In this document: piece after piece, positions 25,210-34,098 of the stretch
Position numbering within the stretch: the stretch's first letter is position 1
How the letters are laid out: the number at the start of each line of letters is the position of its first letter
Source of the DNA: CAIWHR01 sp963779805
GTDB taxonomy: Bacteria > Pseudomonadota > Gammaproteobacteria > Burkholderiales > Casimicrobiaceae
DNA length: 64,000 nt
Assembly (NCBI GenBank): GCA_963779805.1
Contig: CAVZZN010000016.1
Span: forward strand, 372,001-436,000
Direction: 5' to 3'
Notes under the pieces: model-generated
Told to the model about the DNA's origin: nothing
The model's input: only the letters and a program-made list of their open reading frames with translations
Databases searched by the model: none
Program-made: the position numbers and the translations under genes

Positions 25210-26477
25210 ATGCTGATCGGTTGCATCGCCGACGACCTGACGGGGGCCACCGACCTCGGCGTCACCCTTGCGCGCGAGGGCTTCGCCGTGATCCAGGCGA
25301 ACGACGTGCCGGGCCCCGAGCTCGCGCTTCCGCGCCGCCGACGCGGTCGTCGTCGCGCTCAAGTCGCGCACGATCCCGGCCGCCGATGCGGTTGCGAGGT
25401 CGCTTGCGGCCCTGCAGTGGCTGCTCGAGCGCGGCGCCCGGCGCATCTACTTCAAGTACTGCTCCACGTTCGATTCGACGCCTGCGGGCAACATCGGGCC
25501 CGTGGCAAACGCGCTGCTCGACGCGCTCGGCGACACGCTCACGGTCGCCACGCCGGCCTATCCGCGCAATGCGCGCACGGTTTATCTCGGGCACCTCTTC
25601 GTCGGCGACGTGCTGCTGTCCGAATCGGGGATGCGCGACCATCCGCTGACGCCGATGCGCGATGCCAATCTCGTGCGCGTGCTGCAGCAGCAGGTCGAAG
25701 GCCGCGTCGGGCGCGTGAGCTATCCCGTCGTCGAGCGCGGGCGCGATGCGATCGCGACTGCGCTGCGCGACCTGCGCAGCGACGGCACGCGCTACGCCAT
25801 CCTCGACGCCACGCGCGACGAGCATCTCGTCGCGCTCGGCGAAGCCTGCCGCGACATGCCGCTCACCACCGGTGGCGCAGGTCTCGCGATGGGCCTCGCG
25901 CGCGCGTTGCGCAACGAGGCGCGCGGCGCGAGTGCGGCGCTCGCATCGTCGCAGGACGCGGGTCGCGGCTGCGGCCGTGCTCGCCGGAAGCTGCTCCGTC
26001 GCCACGCGCGCGCAGGTTGCGGCCGCGCGCGGCACCATGGCGGCGGTACGCATCGATCCGGTTGCGCTGCAATCCGCGGCGGCACTCGCGCAGCTGCGCG
26101 ATGCGGCCGTCGCCGCCGTGCAAAAGGATGCGCGCGTGCTGGTGTACGCCACGGCCGAGCCGGACGAGCTCGCGCGGGTCCATGCTGCGCTCGGGCGCGA
26201 GCGCTCAGCCGAGATCGTCGAGAACGCGTTCCGCGACGTGGCCCGAGCGCTTGCCGCCGCCGGCGTGCGCACGTTCGTGGTGGCCGGTGGCGAGACCGCC
26301 GGCGCGGTGGTCGAAGCGCTTCGGCGTGCGCGCACTCGCGATCGGGCAGGAGATCGATCCGGGCGTGCCGTGGACCACGGCGGTGGGCGGCGAGCCGTAT
26401 CGCCTCGCGCTCAAGTCGGGCAACTTCGGCGCACCGGACTTCTTCGCGCGCGCCCTTGCGATGGTAGGAATCGATGA
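25210..26477 (+). CDS. otnK: 3-oxo-tetronate kinase (DUF1537), several frame breaks
   Basis: Four-carbon acid-sugar kinase of the D-erythronate/L-threonate route, about 420 residues when joined. Segments: MLIGCIADDLTGATDLGVTL to ~25320; then FRAADAVVVALKSRTIPAAD through RIYFKYCSTFDSTPAGNIGP; then from ~25960 VAAAAVLAGSCSVATRAQVA through FVVAGGETAGAVVEAL; then from ~26320 EIDPGVPWTTAVGGEPYRLA and LKSGNFGAPDFFARAL. These are the hallmark N-terminal DDLTGA and C-terminal SGNFG blocks. Three or four single-base indels break the frame; all parts are intact, which favours sequencing error. It overlaps otnC at ATGA. Confidence 0.85.
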
Positions 26478-27107
26478 CGGAGCAGCCGCCTGCGCGACGC
26501 CCTCGTGGAGCACGGCCGCTCGCTCTACGATCGCGGTTATGCCCACGGCCGCACCGGCAACCTGAGCGTTCGCCTGGCGGATGGCATTCTCGTGACGCCG
26601 ACGGGAGGCTGCCTCGGTCGCCTCGATCCCGCGCGCCTCGCGAAGGTCGATCCGGACGGGAGGCACCTCGACGGCGACCAGCCATCGAAGGAAGCGTTCC
26701 TGCATCTCGCGATCTACGCCGAGCGCCCGCGCGCCGGGGCGATCGTGCATCTGCATTGCACGTGCGCCGTCGCGATCTCGTGCCTCGTGCACGACGATCC
26801 CGGCAACGTCCTGCCGCCGCTCACGCCGTACTCGGTGATGCGCGTCGGACGCCTGCCGCTCGTGCCCTACTTCCGTCCGGGCGATCGCGCCCTCGCGAGC
26901 GCGGTACGGCAACTCGCACGCGACCATCGCGCGGTCCTGCTCGCGAACCATGGGCCCGTCACGTCGGGCCGCGATCTCGAGGACGCCGTCGACAGCGCCG
27001 AAGAGCTCGAGGCGACCGCGCGTCTCGCGCTCGAGCTCGAAGGACGCAACGTGCGCCGCCTCACGCCCGAGCAGGTGGCGCAGGTGGAGCAGGCGTTTCC
27101 GAGCTGA
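26474..27107 (+). CDS. otnC: 3-oxo-tetronate 4-phosphate decarboxylase (class II aldolase family)
   Basis: Partner of OtnK, converting 3-oxo-tetronate 4-phosphate to dihydroxyacetone phosphate. Reads RGYAHGRTGNLSVRLADGIL, VTPTGGCLGRLDP, the metal-binding HLHCTCAV and LLANHGPVTSGRDLEDAVDS. The ATG at 26474 overlaps the otnK stop, but the frame shifts at ~26484, so only codons from about 26505 are cleanly readable. Total length ~210 residues. The two genes usually sit with a dehydrogenase (LtnD) and a hydroxypyruvate isomerase; here the neighbour is an LhgO-like oxidase instead. Confidence 0.88.
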
Positions 27108-27173
27108 ATCGAGGGACCGGGCGGCCGCGATCGCGGCGCCGCGGCGCCGTGTGGCTTGCGCAGTCCTGCGCCG

Positions 27174-28695
27174 TCACTCGGACGCCAGCGCACCCGGATA
27201 CAGCGCCTCGAGGAGCTCGCGGGCAAGCGCGTGGACCTGCGCCTCGAGCTGCGCATCGTCCGCCGACTCGCCGTCGGTGTCGCGCAACGCAGCCCAGACG
27301 CGCGCGAAGCGCCTCCTTGCGTGGCGCAAGGTGCTCCGCGACGAGGCTGCGCCAGAACACCGGATATTCCGACTCGCGCCACTCGCCGCGGCCACGCCCG
27401 TAATGCGCGACGGCGAGATAGCGCAGCAAAGCGTCCTCCACGAGACCCGTGAGGAATTCGTCGCTCCAGCGCACGACGCTGTCCGTGCGACCGCGTGCGA
27501 TGTTGTAGCCGCGGGCGAGCCCCGCCCCGCCGAGCGCGCCCAGCACCCCGCCTGCGATCATGCCGGCCCCGAGGGTGAGTCCGCCCGCCGCGAGATCGGC
27601 GATGAGCCCCGAGAGCGCGCCCGACACGATGCCGCCGAGCATGGCGGCCTTGCGCTCGTCGGTCGGCGCTTCGGTCGTGACGGTGGCCGCAACGCGAGCA
27701 AGGATGTCGCCCGTTGCGCGTCCTTCCAGGCCGTTGACGGCGATCAGCGCTTCGGTGGCCGTGCGCAAGCGCGCTTCGAGCCGCTGCGCGAGCTCGCGCA
27801 CCGCCTCGCTCTCGGCCGGGTTCGGCTGGGTATCGAGGCCCACCATGCGTCCGACGTCGCGCCACGTCGCCGCCGACGTGCGCGGCGCCAGCACCGTGCG
27901 ATCGCGTGCGCTCTCGGCGATCGGCCCCGCGAGCGCGTGCATGGAAGCCGCAAACTGCTCCATGCGCCGCGCCTGCCACAGCGACGCAAGCCGATGCATG
28001 ACGTCGCGCTGCGAGTCCTCCAGCAGCGCCGTCACGGCGCGCAGCAGGGTCGTCTCCTGGACCCAGCAGCGCGCGAAGGCGTCGAGCGTCATCACGCTGC
28101 GCACCGGAGCATTCGCCGCGACGGCCTCGCGCCAGCGGGCTTCCTCGGCGGCCTCGTCGGCACGGGGTCGCGCCGCGCCCGTCTGGTTGAGCAGCATCAG
28201 CACCGGCTTGCCGATCCAGCGCAGGACCTCGAGCTCCGGCGCGAGGTAGCCCGCATCGCGCGGATCTTCCGCGGCGTTGACGAGATACAGCACGACGTCG
28301 GCGTGATCGCGCACGTTGCGCACCGCCTGCTGCGACAGCCACAGCGGACGGTCGCGGAAGCGATCCCAGACCTGGGTCAGGAACCAGCCGATCGGATTGC
28401 CCTGCTGCCGCAAACGGCGCGCGAGACGCACGCTGTCCCCGAAGCCCGGGGTGTCCCACAGCTCGAGCCGATCGCCGGCCGGCGTCTCGATCATCGTGTA
28501 GGCGGTGGCCTCGAGCGTGACATGCGCCGCGTCGCGCACTTCGCCGACGTCGCGTCCGAGCAGCGTGCGCGCAAGCGTCGTCTTCCCGGCATTGGTGTGC
28601 GAGATGAGCGAAAGCGCGATGCGCGACGCGCCGGCAACCCGCTGCGCAGCGGATGCGCCCGCGGCCCGATCCGCAACGGGCTCCAGCACGCTCAT
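27174..28695 (-). CDS. DUF3482 GTPase, frame break near 3' end
   Basis: Era/Obg-like GTPase, about 505 residues. G1 is SHTNAGKTTLARTLLG, G3 is LWDTPGFGDS, G4 is LLNQTG in place of NKxD, so nucleotide specificity is unusual. The middle is helical; a C-terminal glycine-rich membrane-inserting stretch spans SGALSGLIADLAAGGLTLGA and MIAGGVLGALGGAGLARGYN. The frame breaks at ~27305 and resumes as VWAALRDTDGESADDAQLEA to the stop. The start overlaps the stop of the DUF2868 gene (ATGA). The DUF2868-DUF3482 pair is widely conserved in betaproteobacteria; its role is unknown. Confidence 0.85.
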
Positions 28696-30155
28696 CGTCG
28701 CGTTGCCGGCGTCGCGTCCAGCGCGCGCATCAGGGCGCTCTCGACGGCTTCGGGATCGGGCGCGCCGAGATCGACGAATACGACGTCCGCGCCGCTCGCG
28801 CTCAACACGTCGCGCCATGCGGCACGTCGGCCCTCGCGCTGTGCGGGATCCGGGCCCCAGCGTTCCCGCAGCAGCGATTCATCGACCAGCGCAACGGTCG
28901 CGGCGCGACGCTGCGCAGTTGCGCCGGCGAGCCCCGCAGCGAAGGCGCCGTGCGCCTCGCGCTCGGGTGTGGCGGCCGCGTTGAAGAGCGCGACGACGAC
29001 GTCGGACCCGCCGCGGATGGCATCCGCCGCGAGCGCATCCTCACCGCCGTAGGGCACGACCGGCCGCAACGCGAGATCGACGCGTGCACCCAAGGTACGG
29101 GCGATGAGAGCCTCCAGTGCTGCCGCGCGCTCCGGTGGAAGGGTGTAGCTGTACGGCACGACCGCGATCGCGATCGGCGTGTCGCGAAATCCGCGGAGCA
29201 GCTTGCGAAAGTACGGCTCGTCGAGATCGATGCGCATCCGCTTCGCCCGACGCTCTTCCAGCCACCCGTCCCATGCCGCGAGCGCGAGCCGGGGCACGAT
29301 CACGACGATCCCGAGCGTCGCAGCGAAGAGATGCAGCCAGCGCGCCGCATTCTCGCCGTTGCTCCCGGGCGAGCGAATGGATGCGATGTGCTCGGCCGTA
29401 GGCACCCCGAGGCCGGTGAGCCACGCCCCCGGGGCGAGCACGAATGCGAGCATCCGGTGGACCTGCGCGGGATCGAGGAACGTGCTCTCCCAGGTGGCGC
29501 GATATTCGAACGCGATGCCGCGCAGGTAGAGCCCCGCAATCACGCCGGCCGCGAACAGCGCTGCACCGGCGTGCAGCAGCCGTGCGGCACGCGCCACGTA
29601 GATCGGCGCCGCCATGCGCGTCCACTGCGTCGCGAACGCCGTCAGCGCGCCGGCAAGCGGGCCCTTCTTCGGCGCGGGGCGCCAGGTGATTCGACCGGCG
29701 CCGAGCGCGAGCACCACATCGCGCACCGGGCCCGTGAAGCGCGCGGTCCCGCGGCGCACGACCGGGCGCAGCAGGAGCAGCGCATACACCGCGAGGTTCC
29801 AGGCGAGCACGCCGAGCACGGGTGGCGCGAGGATGTTGATGCGAGCAGCGCCGTCGATGCGCTCGGCCATCACACCCGCGGCGAACGCGATCGCCAGCAG
29901 CACCGGTGCGATCCAGCCGCGCCACGTGAACGCCGCAAGGGTGCGACGCAGCGCGGGTGCGGTGACGGCGAGGCGCTCGACGGCGCGGGCCGCGCGAGCG
30001 GCGAGGAACGCGTCGGGCCCGGCGCGCTCGCCGACATCGCGCGCGGCGACTTCGCTCGCCCACGCGCGGTCGGCATCGCTCCACAGCGCGCGCTCGCGGT
30101 CCTCGAGCTCGATCGCCCGAACGGCCATCAGTTTGCGCGCAGCGGATTCGTCCAT
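28692..30155 (-). CDS. DUF2868 membrane protein
   Basis: 487 residues. N-terminal helical part, then paired transmembrane helices (WIAPVLLAIAFAAGVMAERI, ILAPPVLGVLAWNLAVYALL), more hydrophobic segments around residues 220-330, and a C-terminal soluble domain (RDTPIAIAVVPYSYTLPPER, GGSDVVVALFNAAATPE). Start ATG 30155; longer frames upstream lack family similarity. It is cotranscribed with the DUF3482 GTPase, overlapping by four bases, and probably recruits it to the membrane. Function unknown; intact frame. Confidence 0.85.
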   Translation of the reverse strand: MDESAARKLMAVRAIELEDRERALWSDADRAWASEVAARDVGERAGPDAFLAARAARAVERLAVTAPALRRTLAAFTWRGWIAPVLLAIAFAAGVMAERIDGAARINILAPPVLGVLAWNLAVYALLLLRPVVRRGTARFTGPVRDVVLALGAGRITWRPAPKKGPLAGALTAFATQWTRMAAPIYVARAARLLHAGAALFAAGVIAGLYLRGIAFEYRATWESTFLDPAQVHRMLAFVLAPGAWLTGLGVPTAEHIASIRSPGSNGENAARWLHLFAATLGIVVIVPRLALAAWDGWLEERRAKRMRIDLDEPYFRKLLRGFRDTPIAIAVVPYSYTLPPERAAALEALIARTLGARVDLALRPVVPYGGEDALAADAIRGGSDVVVALFNAAATPEREAHGAFAAGLAGATAQRRAATVALVDESLLRERWGPDPAQREGRRAAWRDVLSASGADVVFVDLGAPDPEAVESALMRALDATPATRR

Positions 30156-30488
30156 GTCCCCGAACGGTTCGCCCCTGAGGCACCCCGGAGGCACCCCAGA
30201 GGTTACCTGACGCGCGTTGACGCCGCCCCTGCGCGCGAAGGCCTCAGCGGACAACCGTGGCGGAGCCGGACTCGGGCGTACCGGCGAAGGGCTCGTCGTC
30301 GAAGCGCGCACCGAGCTGCCGCATGCGCGAGGCATCGACCGGCCGTGCCGGCTCGTTGTCGTTCACGGTGCACTGGGGGGCGGCGCAGACGCGAAGGGCG
30401 CGGGAGCCGTGCGTTGTCACCAATAGAGGGAAGTCATGCCTGCCGGGAATCGGCGGGCATCGAGGGACGTGCGGTTGCTGCCGACCTG
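30156..30488. other. Intergenic stretch
   Basis: No supported gene. One hairpin at about 30435-30459 (arms ATGCCTGCCG and CGGCGGGCAT, one mismatch) lacks a T tract. Presumably holds the promoter of the DUF2868-DUF3482 operon, but no clear -35/-10 pair was seen. Confidence 0.3.
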
Positions 30489-30758
30489 CTAGGGCTCGCG
30501 GTCGTCACACCACTGCTGAGCCTGGGCCTTGGCGATGACATCGCGCGCGATGGCGCCGGCCTCGTGATAACGGTCCACGTCGCGCTCCGTCAGCTTGAGC
30601 GTGCGCGCGAGCTGCGCAGCGAGCGCAGCAGCGAGCTTGACCTCGTGGTGGAGCCGTTCTCCGGATTGCCCGGCCACGATCATCTGCCGCGCGTCTTCCG
30701 TGGTCATCGCAATCAGCCGGGCCAGGCGATTTACCGCGCCCTGATCGATTCCTTTCAT
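30489..30758 (-). CDS. Small hypothetical protein
   Basis: 89 residues, MKGIDQGAVNRLARLIAMTT to AKAQAQQWCDDREP, all-helical in appearance with balanced charge. I do not recognise the family. Start ATG 30758 is preceded by an AGGGGGTTGTGCG ribosome-like site, and codon use fits the genome. It stands alone between two gene-free stretches. Confidence 0.5.
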   Translation of the reverse strand: MKGIDQGAVNRLARLIAMTTEDARQMIVAGQSGERLHHEVKLAAALAAQLARTLKLTERDVDRYHEAGAIARDVIAKAQAQQWCDDREP

Positions 30759-31180
30759 CGCACAACCCCCTGATCAATGCTTGCGGCCAGGCACCGTCGG
30801 GCCCGACTGGCCTCTGTTCTTCCCTGCGCCAGGACAAAGCAAGAATCGTGGCATTGGCAAAACGTCCCCATGAATGAAGGGTTTGCATGCGCGTCATCCG
30901 ATTCGCTGTAAGTTAGCTCGACACGTCGGAAGCCATTCGCGGTTTCGATCTGCGAACGCGCCGGGCACGATGTGGACGTGCGGGCACTCGGTGCTGCGAT
31001 GAGCGTGCGCGCCATCGCCGTAGGCGCGGCGCGCGAGCTGTTGCATACATTCGAGCGAAGGACTCGCGCCGTCGAGTGCGAGGTCGCACTCGCGCGAGCG
31101 GAAGCGCACGCGGCCGCAGACGAGGGGAGCTTCCCGTGCGCGCAGGTCCCGGGCGGACACCGCGCGGGACAAGGCGTGGG
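30759..31180. other. Intergenic stretch
   Basis: No supported gene in about 420 bases. Base composition is slightly more AT-rich near 30830-30920. No repeats or terminator of note were seen. Confidence 0.3.
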
Positions 31181-31609
31181 TCAGGCCCGCGCGCGCACCC
31201 AGTGCGATTCGACCCAGCGCAGCAGATTGGGCAGCCGCGGCGGCGCCAGAAGCCAGCCCGCGGCGATGCCGATCGCGTCGGCAAGCATGTCGGCCACCTC
31301 GAAGCTGCGATAGCCCGATGCGCGCTGCAGGAACTCGATCACTACCCCCATCGCCACGAACGCGGCCGCGCCCAGCACGCGTCGGCGCAACGCGGAATGA
31401 ATCTGCGCGAACCAGAACATGAGCGCTGCGTAGGCAACGGCGTGGCCGAGCTTGTCGCCTTCCGGCATCGGGACCTGGACCGGATTGGGCGTGAGCGACA
31501 GGTAGAGGATGGCCGCGATCAGCACCGCGCTCATCGTGTTCCACAGGGGCAGCAGGCGCAGACTTGTGTCGGCGTCGCGCATAGCGGGAAGAGGTGAAGG
31601 GTTCGTCAT
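31181..31609 (-). CDS. VanZ-like membrane protein
   Basis: 142 residues with four hydrophobic segments. The VanZ pattern is visible: TPNPVQVPMPEGDKLGHAVA followed by YAALMFWFAQIHSALRRRVL, FVAMGVVIEFLQRASGYRSF and VADMLADAIGIAAGWLL. Members are small inner-membrane proteins; VanZ of enterococci gives mild teicoplanin resistance, but most bacterial homologues have no known role. Start ATG 31609; the longer upstream frame lacks similarity. Confidence 0.85.
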   Translation of the reverse strand: MTNPSPLPAMRDADTSLRLLPLWNTMSAVLIAAILYLSLTPNPVQVPMPEGDKLGHAVAYAALMFWFAQIHSALRRRVLGAAAFVAMGVVIEFLQRASGYRSFEVADMLADAIGIAAGWLLAPPRLPNLLRWVESHWVRARA

Positions 31610-31637
31610 CAGCTCGGCCCCGGGACGGCGGCGCACC

Positions 31638-31970
31638 TCAGGCGGCGCGCTTCGGCTGCCCGGAAGCGCCCGCGAGCATCCCCCACGGTCGCGCGAGGAG
31701 CGCGATGCCGGCAGCGTAGCTCGCGAACACCACCTGCTCCTGGCAATGCAGGACGCCGAGCAGCGGCGACTGCTGGATGCGCGCGAGGCCTTCGCGGAAT
31801 TCGCGCATCGCGAACGCCCAGTACTCGGACGAGCCGCGCTCGTCGGCGCGAAAGTGCGCATCGGCGTCGCGCACGACCACCTGCCAGGTCTGGCACGCTA
31901 CGCTCTCGGGAACGTCGAAGCGCTGCGCCAGCCACGGCAGCACTTTCGGCGCTCTTGCGACGATGTCCAT
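31638..31970 (-). CDS. Hypothetical protein
   Basis: 110 residues beginning MDIVARAPKVLPWLAQRFDV, containing AHFRADERGSSEYWAFAMRE and ending AGASGQPKRAA. Strong GGAG site nine bases before ATG 31970. Predicted mostly helical and cytoplasmic, with one weakly hydrophobic stretch near the end (VFASYAAGIALLARPWGML). Family not recognised. It precedes the VanZ-like gene by 28 bases and may be cotranscribed. Confidence 0.6.
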   Translation of the reverse strand: MDIVARAPKVLPWLAQRFDVPESVACQTWQVVVRDADAHFRADERGSSEYWAFAMREFREGLARIQQSPLLGVLHCQEQVVFASYAAGIALLARPWGMLAGASGQPKRAA

Positions 31971-32242
31971 TGCAATCTCCTCACGCTCCGGGTGTCGCCG
32001 CGGAACGCTCCGCGCAGGCCCGGCCACATCATGGTGCGGTGCAACTATACCGGCGATATTGCGCTCATCTGGAGGCGCGATCAACGCTGTGCAAGGGCAA
32101 CATTGACGCACCGCAACATGAACATCCGGTAGCCCACACCGGAGACGTCTCCCTGGAAACCACCCCGGCACGGCGGGGCAGGACCATGCCGACGGAGTAG
32201 ACCGCCGTGCGCCTGACGCGAGCCCTCGGCTATACTTCCGAC

Positions 32243-32330
32243 GGGAGATGGCATTCTCCTCTAGGCGCCCTTCGGGGCTGACGATGCCTACGTTGCGACC
32301 GGGTCCGGGTTGGCGTGTAGGCATTTTTCT
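32243..32330 (+). promoter_or_regulatory. Fluoride (crcB) riboswitch with terminator expression platform
   Basis: Aptamer at 32243-32292: P1 GGAG/CTCC encloses ATGGCAT; the P3 hairpin is GCCC-TTCG-GGGC; then GCTGACGATGCCTACG. The loop GGCAT and the 3' ATGCC form the pseudoknot of the fluoride aptamer, with the typical GATG and CTAC elements. The same 3' strand ATGCCTACG (32284-32292) can instead pair with CGTGTAGGCAT (32314-32324), which is followed by five T: an intrinsic terminator. Fluoride binding should therefore prevent termination. A -10-like TATACT lies at 32231-32236. Structure was read by eye; no ligand test is possible here. Confidence 0.85.
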
Positions 32331-32765
32331 TGGCACGCGCGCCGCGAACCCCTGACGCCCTTCTACTTCATCCGGGCGGGCTCGTTCGTGTCGGTGCCGG
32401 CGCTCATTGCCGCGCCCGGCGCGTTCGTCATCCTCCTGCTGGCCAAGATGGGCTCGAAAGTCCTTGGCGTGTACCCGATGACCAAGGTGTTCGGCTCGCC
32501 GACCAAGGAGGGCGTCTATACGACGCTCATGATGTCCACCGGCCTCACCTTCGGCAGCATCTCCGCCCTGTTCGGATTGACCCACGGCATCATCGACGAC
32601 GCGCAGTACTCTTACCTGATCGCCGCCGTCGTCGCGAGCGCAGTCGTCCCGACCCTGATTGCCAACGCTTTCTTCCTGCCGCGGCACCTGTTGCCGGCCG
32701 CGGGTCAGGCGGCGCAACCTGTCCCGGCGCCCGCCGTGGTTGCAGTGGAAGGAGAACCGGAATGA
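32310..32765 (+). pseudogene. Cation:proton antiporter (CPA family), N-terminal half missing
   Basis: Only the C-terminal ~140 residues of a KefB/NhaP-like antiporter are left: LTPFYFIRAGSFVSVPALIA, LLLAKMGSKVLGVYPMTKVF, GVYTTLMMSTGLTFGSISAL and IANAFFLPRHLLPA, giving about four helices of the usual 12-13. The first ~250 residues, including the ion-binding Asp helix, are absent in all frames, and the remnant begins right after the riboswitch terminator. A deletion has thus fused the control element to the gene's tail. Any start (TTG 32310) would lie in the terminator. It overlaps the next gene at ATGA, so the operon downstream is kept. Confidence 0.8.
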
Positions 32766-33177
32766 ACACCAGGATCCTGTGCGCCTACGACGGTTCGGCC
32801 GCGGCGGAGAAGGCCTTCGATTTCGCGCTGACAATGGCGTCGGCGTTCAAGTCGGAGCTGCGCGTGCTCGCGGTTGCGCAACCGCCCGAGCCGCCGAGGA
32901 TGTCGAGACCGAAGCGCTGCTCGAGTCGGCCCAGGACCACTTCGAGAGGCAATTCGCGCCGCTTCGCGCGAAGGCGACTGCGGCCGGAGTGAGTCCCGCG
33001 TTCGAAGTGTCCGCGGGACATCCTGCGGAGCAGATCCTGTATCACGCCGACAGCTGGAACGCCGACCACATCGTGCTCGGCCATCGCGGCAAGAACTTGT
33101 TCCGGCGCTGGCTGATGGGCTCGGTGTCGAATCGAGTCATCGCGTACGCGATCTGCACCGTCACGGTCGTGCGCTGA
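32762..33177 (+). CDS. Universal stress protein (UspA family), one frame break
   Basis: About 138 residues when joined. N-terminal MNTRILCAYDGSAAAEKAFD is the family start; the frame breaks near 32895 and resumes as EDVETEALLESAQDHFERQF through GHPAEQILYHADSWNADHIV, LGHRGKNLFRRWLMGSVSNR and VIAYAICTVTVVR. The ATP-binding G-x2-G-x9-G pattern is partly present (GHRGKN...GSVS). Usp genes are among those reported behind fluoride riboswitches, which fits the position. The indel is probably a sequence error since both halves are conserved. Confidence 0.85.
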
Positions 33178-33185
33178 CGCCGGCG

Positions 33186-33653
33186 ATGCTCGCTGTCGAC
33201 ATACCCGGGTTCGGCGACCTGCGGCTCGAGCACCTGGTGCTGGACTTCAATGGCACGCTCGCCGAGGACGGCAGGCTGCTCGATGGCGTGGCACTCATGC
33301 TGCGCGAGCTCTCCGCCAGGCTGACGATTCATGTCGTCACCGCCGACACGTTTGGCCGAGCCGCCGAAGAACTTGCCGGCTTGCCGCTGGAGCTGGTCGT
33401 CGTGGGCGGTGCTGACCAGGCCGAAGCGAAGCTGACGCTGGTACGGGGGCTGGGCCTCGGCAGCGTCGTCGCGATCGGCAATGGCCGCAATGACCACAAG
33501 ATGCTCGACGCGGTGGGCCTGGGAATCGCCGTGGTGCAGCGCGAGGGAGCCGCTGCGGCCACGGTGGGCGCGGCCGACGTCGTCGCACTCGGCATCGTCG
33601 ACGCGCTGCAGTTGCTGCAGCACCCGTTGCGCCTCGCGGCGACCTCGGCATGA
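33186..33653 (+). CDS. HAD-family hydrolase, soluble P-type-ATPase-like
   Basis: 155 residues. Motif I is VLDFNGTLAEDG (nucleophile Asp), motif II lies in VVTADTFGRAAEE, and motif III/IV in AIGNGRNDHKMLDAVGLGIA. The short form without a cap domain is the soluble P-type ATPase phosphatase-domain group. It lies 8 bases after the usp gene and is likely the last member of the fluoride-controlled operon. HAD enzymes are known riders on fluoride riboswitch operons; the substrate is unknown. Confidence 0.85.
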   Translation: MLAVDIPGFGDLRLEHLVLDFNGTLAEDGRLLDGVALMLRELSARLTIHVVTADTFGRAAEELAGLPLELVVVGGADQAEAKLTLVRGLGLGSVVAIGNGRNDHKMLDAVGLGIAVVQREGAAAATVGAADVVALGIVDALQLLQHPLRLAATSA

Positions 33654-34098
33654 CCGCCGACGATCGGAGTGCGCGGGCAGTGAGCGCGCCGAGCGCCAGC
33701 GCGAATACCGGAGTGCGCAGCACGAAGGTAGTCCAGTGAGCTCGTCTCGCGCCTACTGAGACCGGCTCGGTGACGGGCTCGTACGGTGAGACGCTTTCCT
33801 CGCGCACGGGCATCGGCTTGGCGGCGGAACTGGTCTCGAGCGAGCGTGGCAGCCGCACCGAGAAGCGGTTCGGTCCGCGCCGGTCGATGCGCCAGTCGGG
33901 GGGCCCGTGATAGTGCTGTGTCTTGCGTGCCCGCCCCGGATCGCCCGGGAATTGTCCCTCGAGCACGAGCCCGGCGGCGATCAGCGCGTCGCGCGTGCCG
34001 ACGTAGATGCAGGCCCACGAGAGGGACTCGAGCAAAGGCGCAGCGAGCTCCTCGTCCGGCTGCGGCAGGGGCGCGTGAGCCCACTTCTGGTTAGGCAT
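33337..34098 (-). CDS. Hypothetical protein whose 3' end runs into the dispersed repeat
   Basis: From ATG 34098: MPNQKWAHAPLPQPDEELAA, LSWACIYVGTRDALIAAGLV, HYHGPPDWRIDRRGPNRFSV, to about residue 120. The frame then reads the repeat in reverse (TTFVLRTPVFAL) and continues without a stop to 33337, antisense to the HAD gene. The credible protein is the first ~120 residues (34098 to ~33735); the remaining ~130 are Arg/Ala-rich filler. The repeat probably replaced the natural stop. Family not recognised. Confidence 0.45.
   Translation of the reverse strand: MPNQKWAHAPLPQPDEELAAPLLESLSWACIYVGTRDALIAAGLVLEGQFPGDPGRARKTQHYHGPPDWRIDRRGPNRFSVRLPRSLETSSAAKPMPVREESVSPYEPVTEPVSVGARRAHWTTFVLRTPVFALALGALTARALRSSAVMPRSPRGATGAAATAARRRCRVRRRRPRPPWPQRLPRAAPRRFPGPPRRASCGHCGHCRSRRRCRGPAPVPASASLRPGQHRPRRPAPAASRQVLRRLGQTCRR
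33698..33729 (+). repeat. Dispersed 32-base repeat, copy 2
   Basis: Identical to 9769-9800 over all 32 bases. It lies between the 3' ends of the convergent HAD gene and the minus-strand hypothetical gene starting at 34098, and is read through by the latter's frame. Confidence 0.88.

Noticed and set aside
26950..29052. A 700-codon plus-strand frame
   Set aside because: Antisense to the DUF3482 GTPase and the end of DUF2868; composition is typical of shadow coding.
33337..33735. The peptide TFVLRTPVFAL as a possible conserved domain
   Set aside because: It is the reverse reading of the dispersed 32-base repeat, recurring in unrelated frames (9.7 kb, 19.5 kb, 33.7 kb), so it is repeat-derived.
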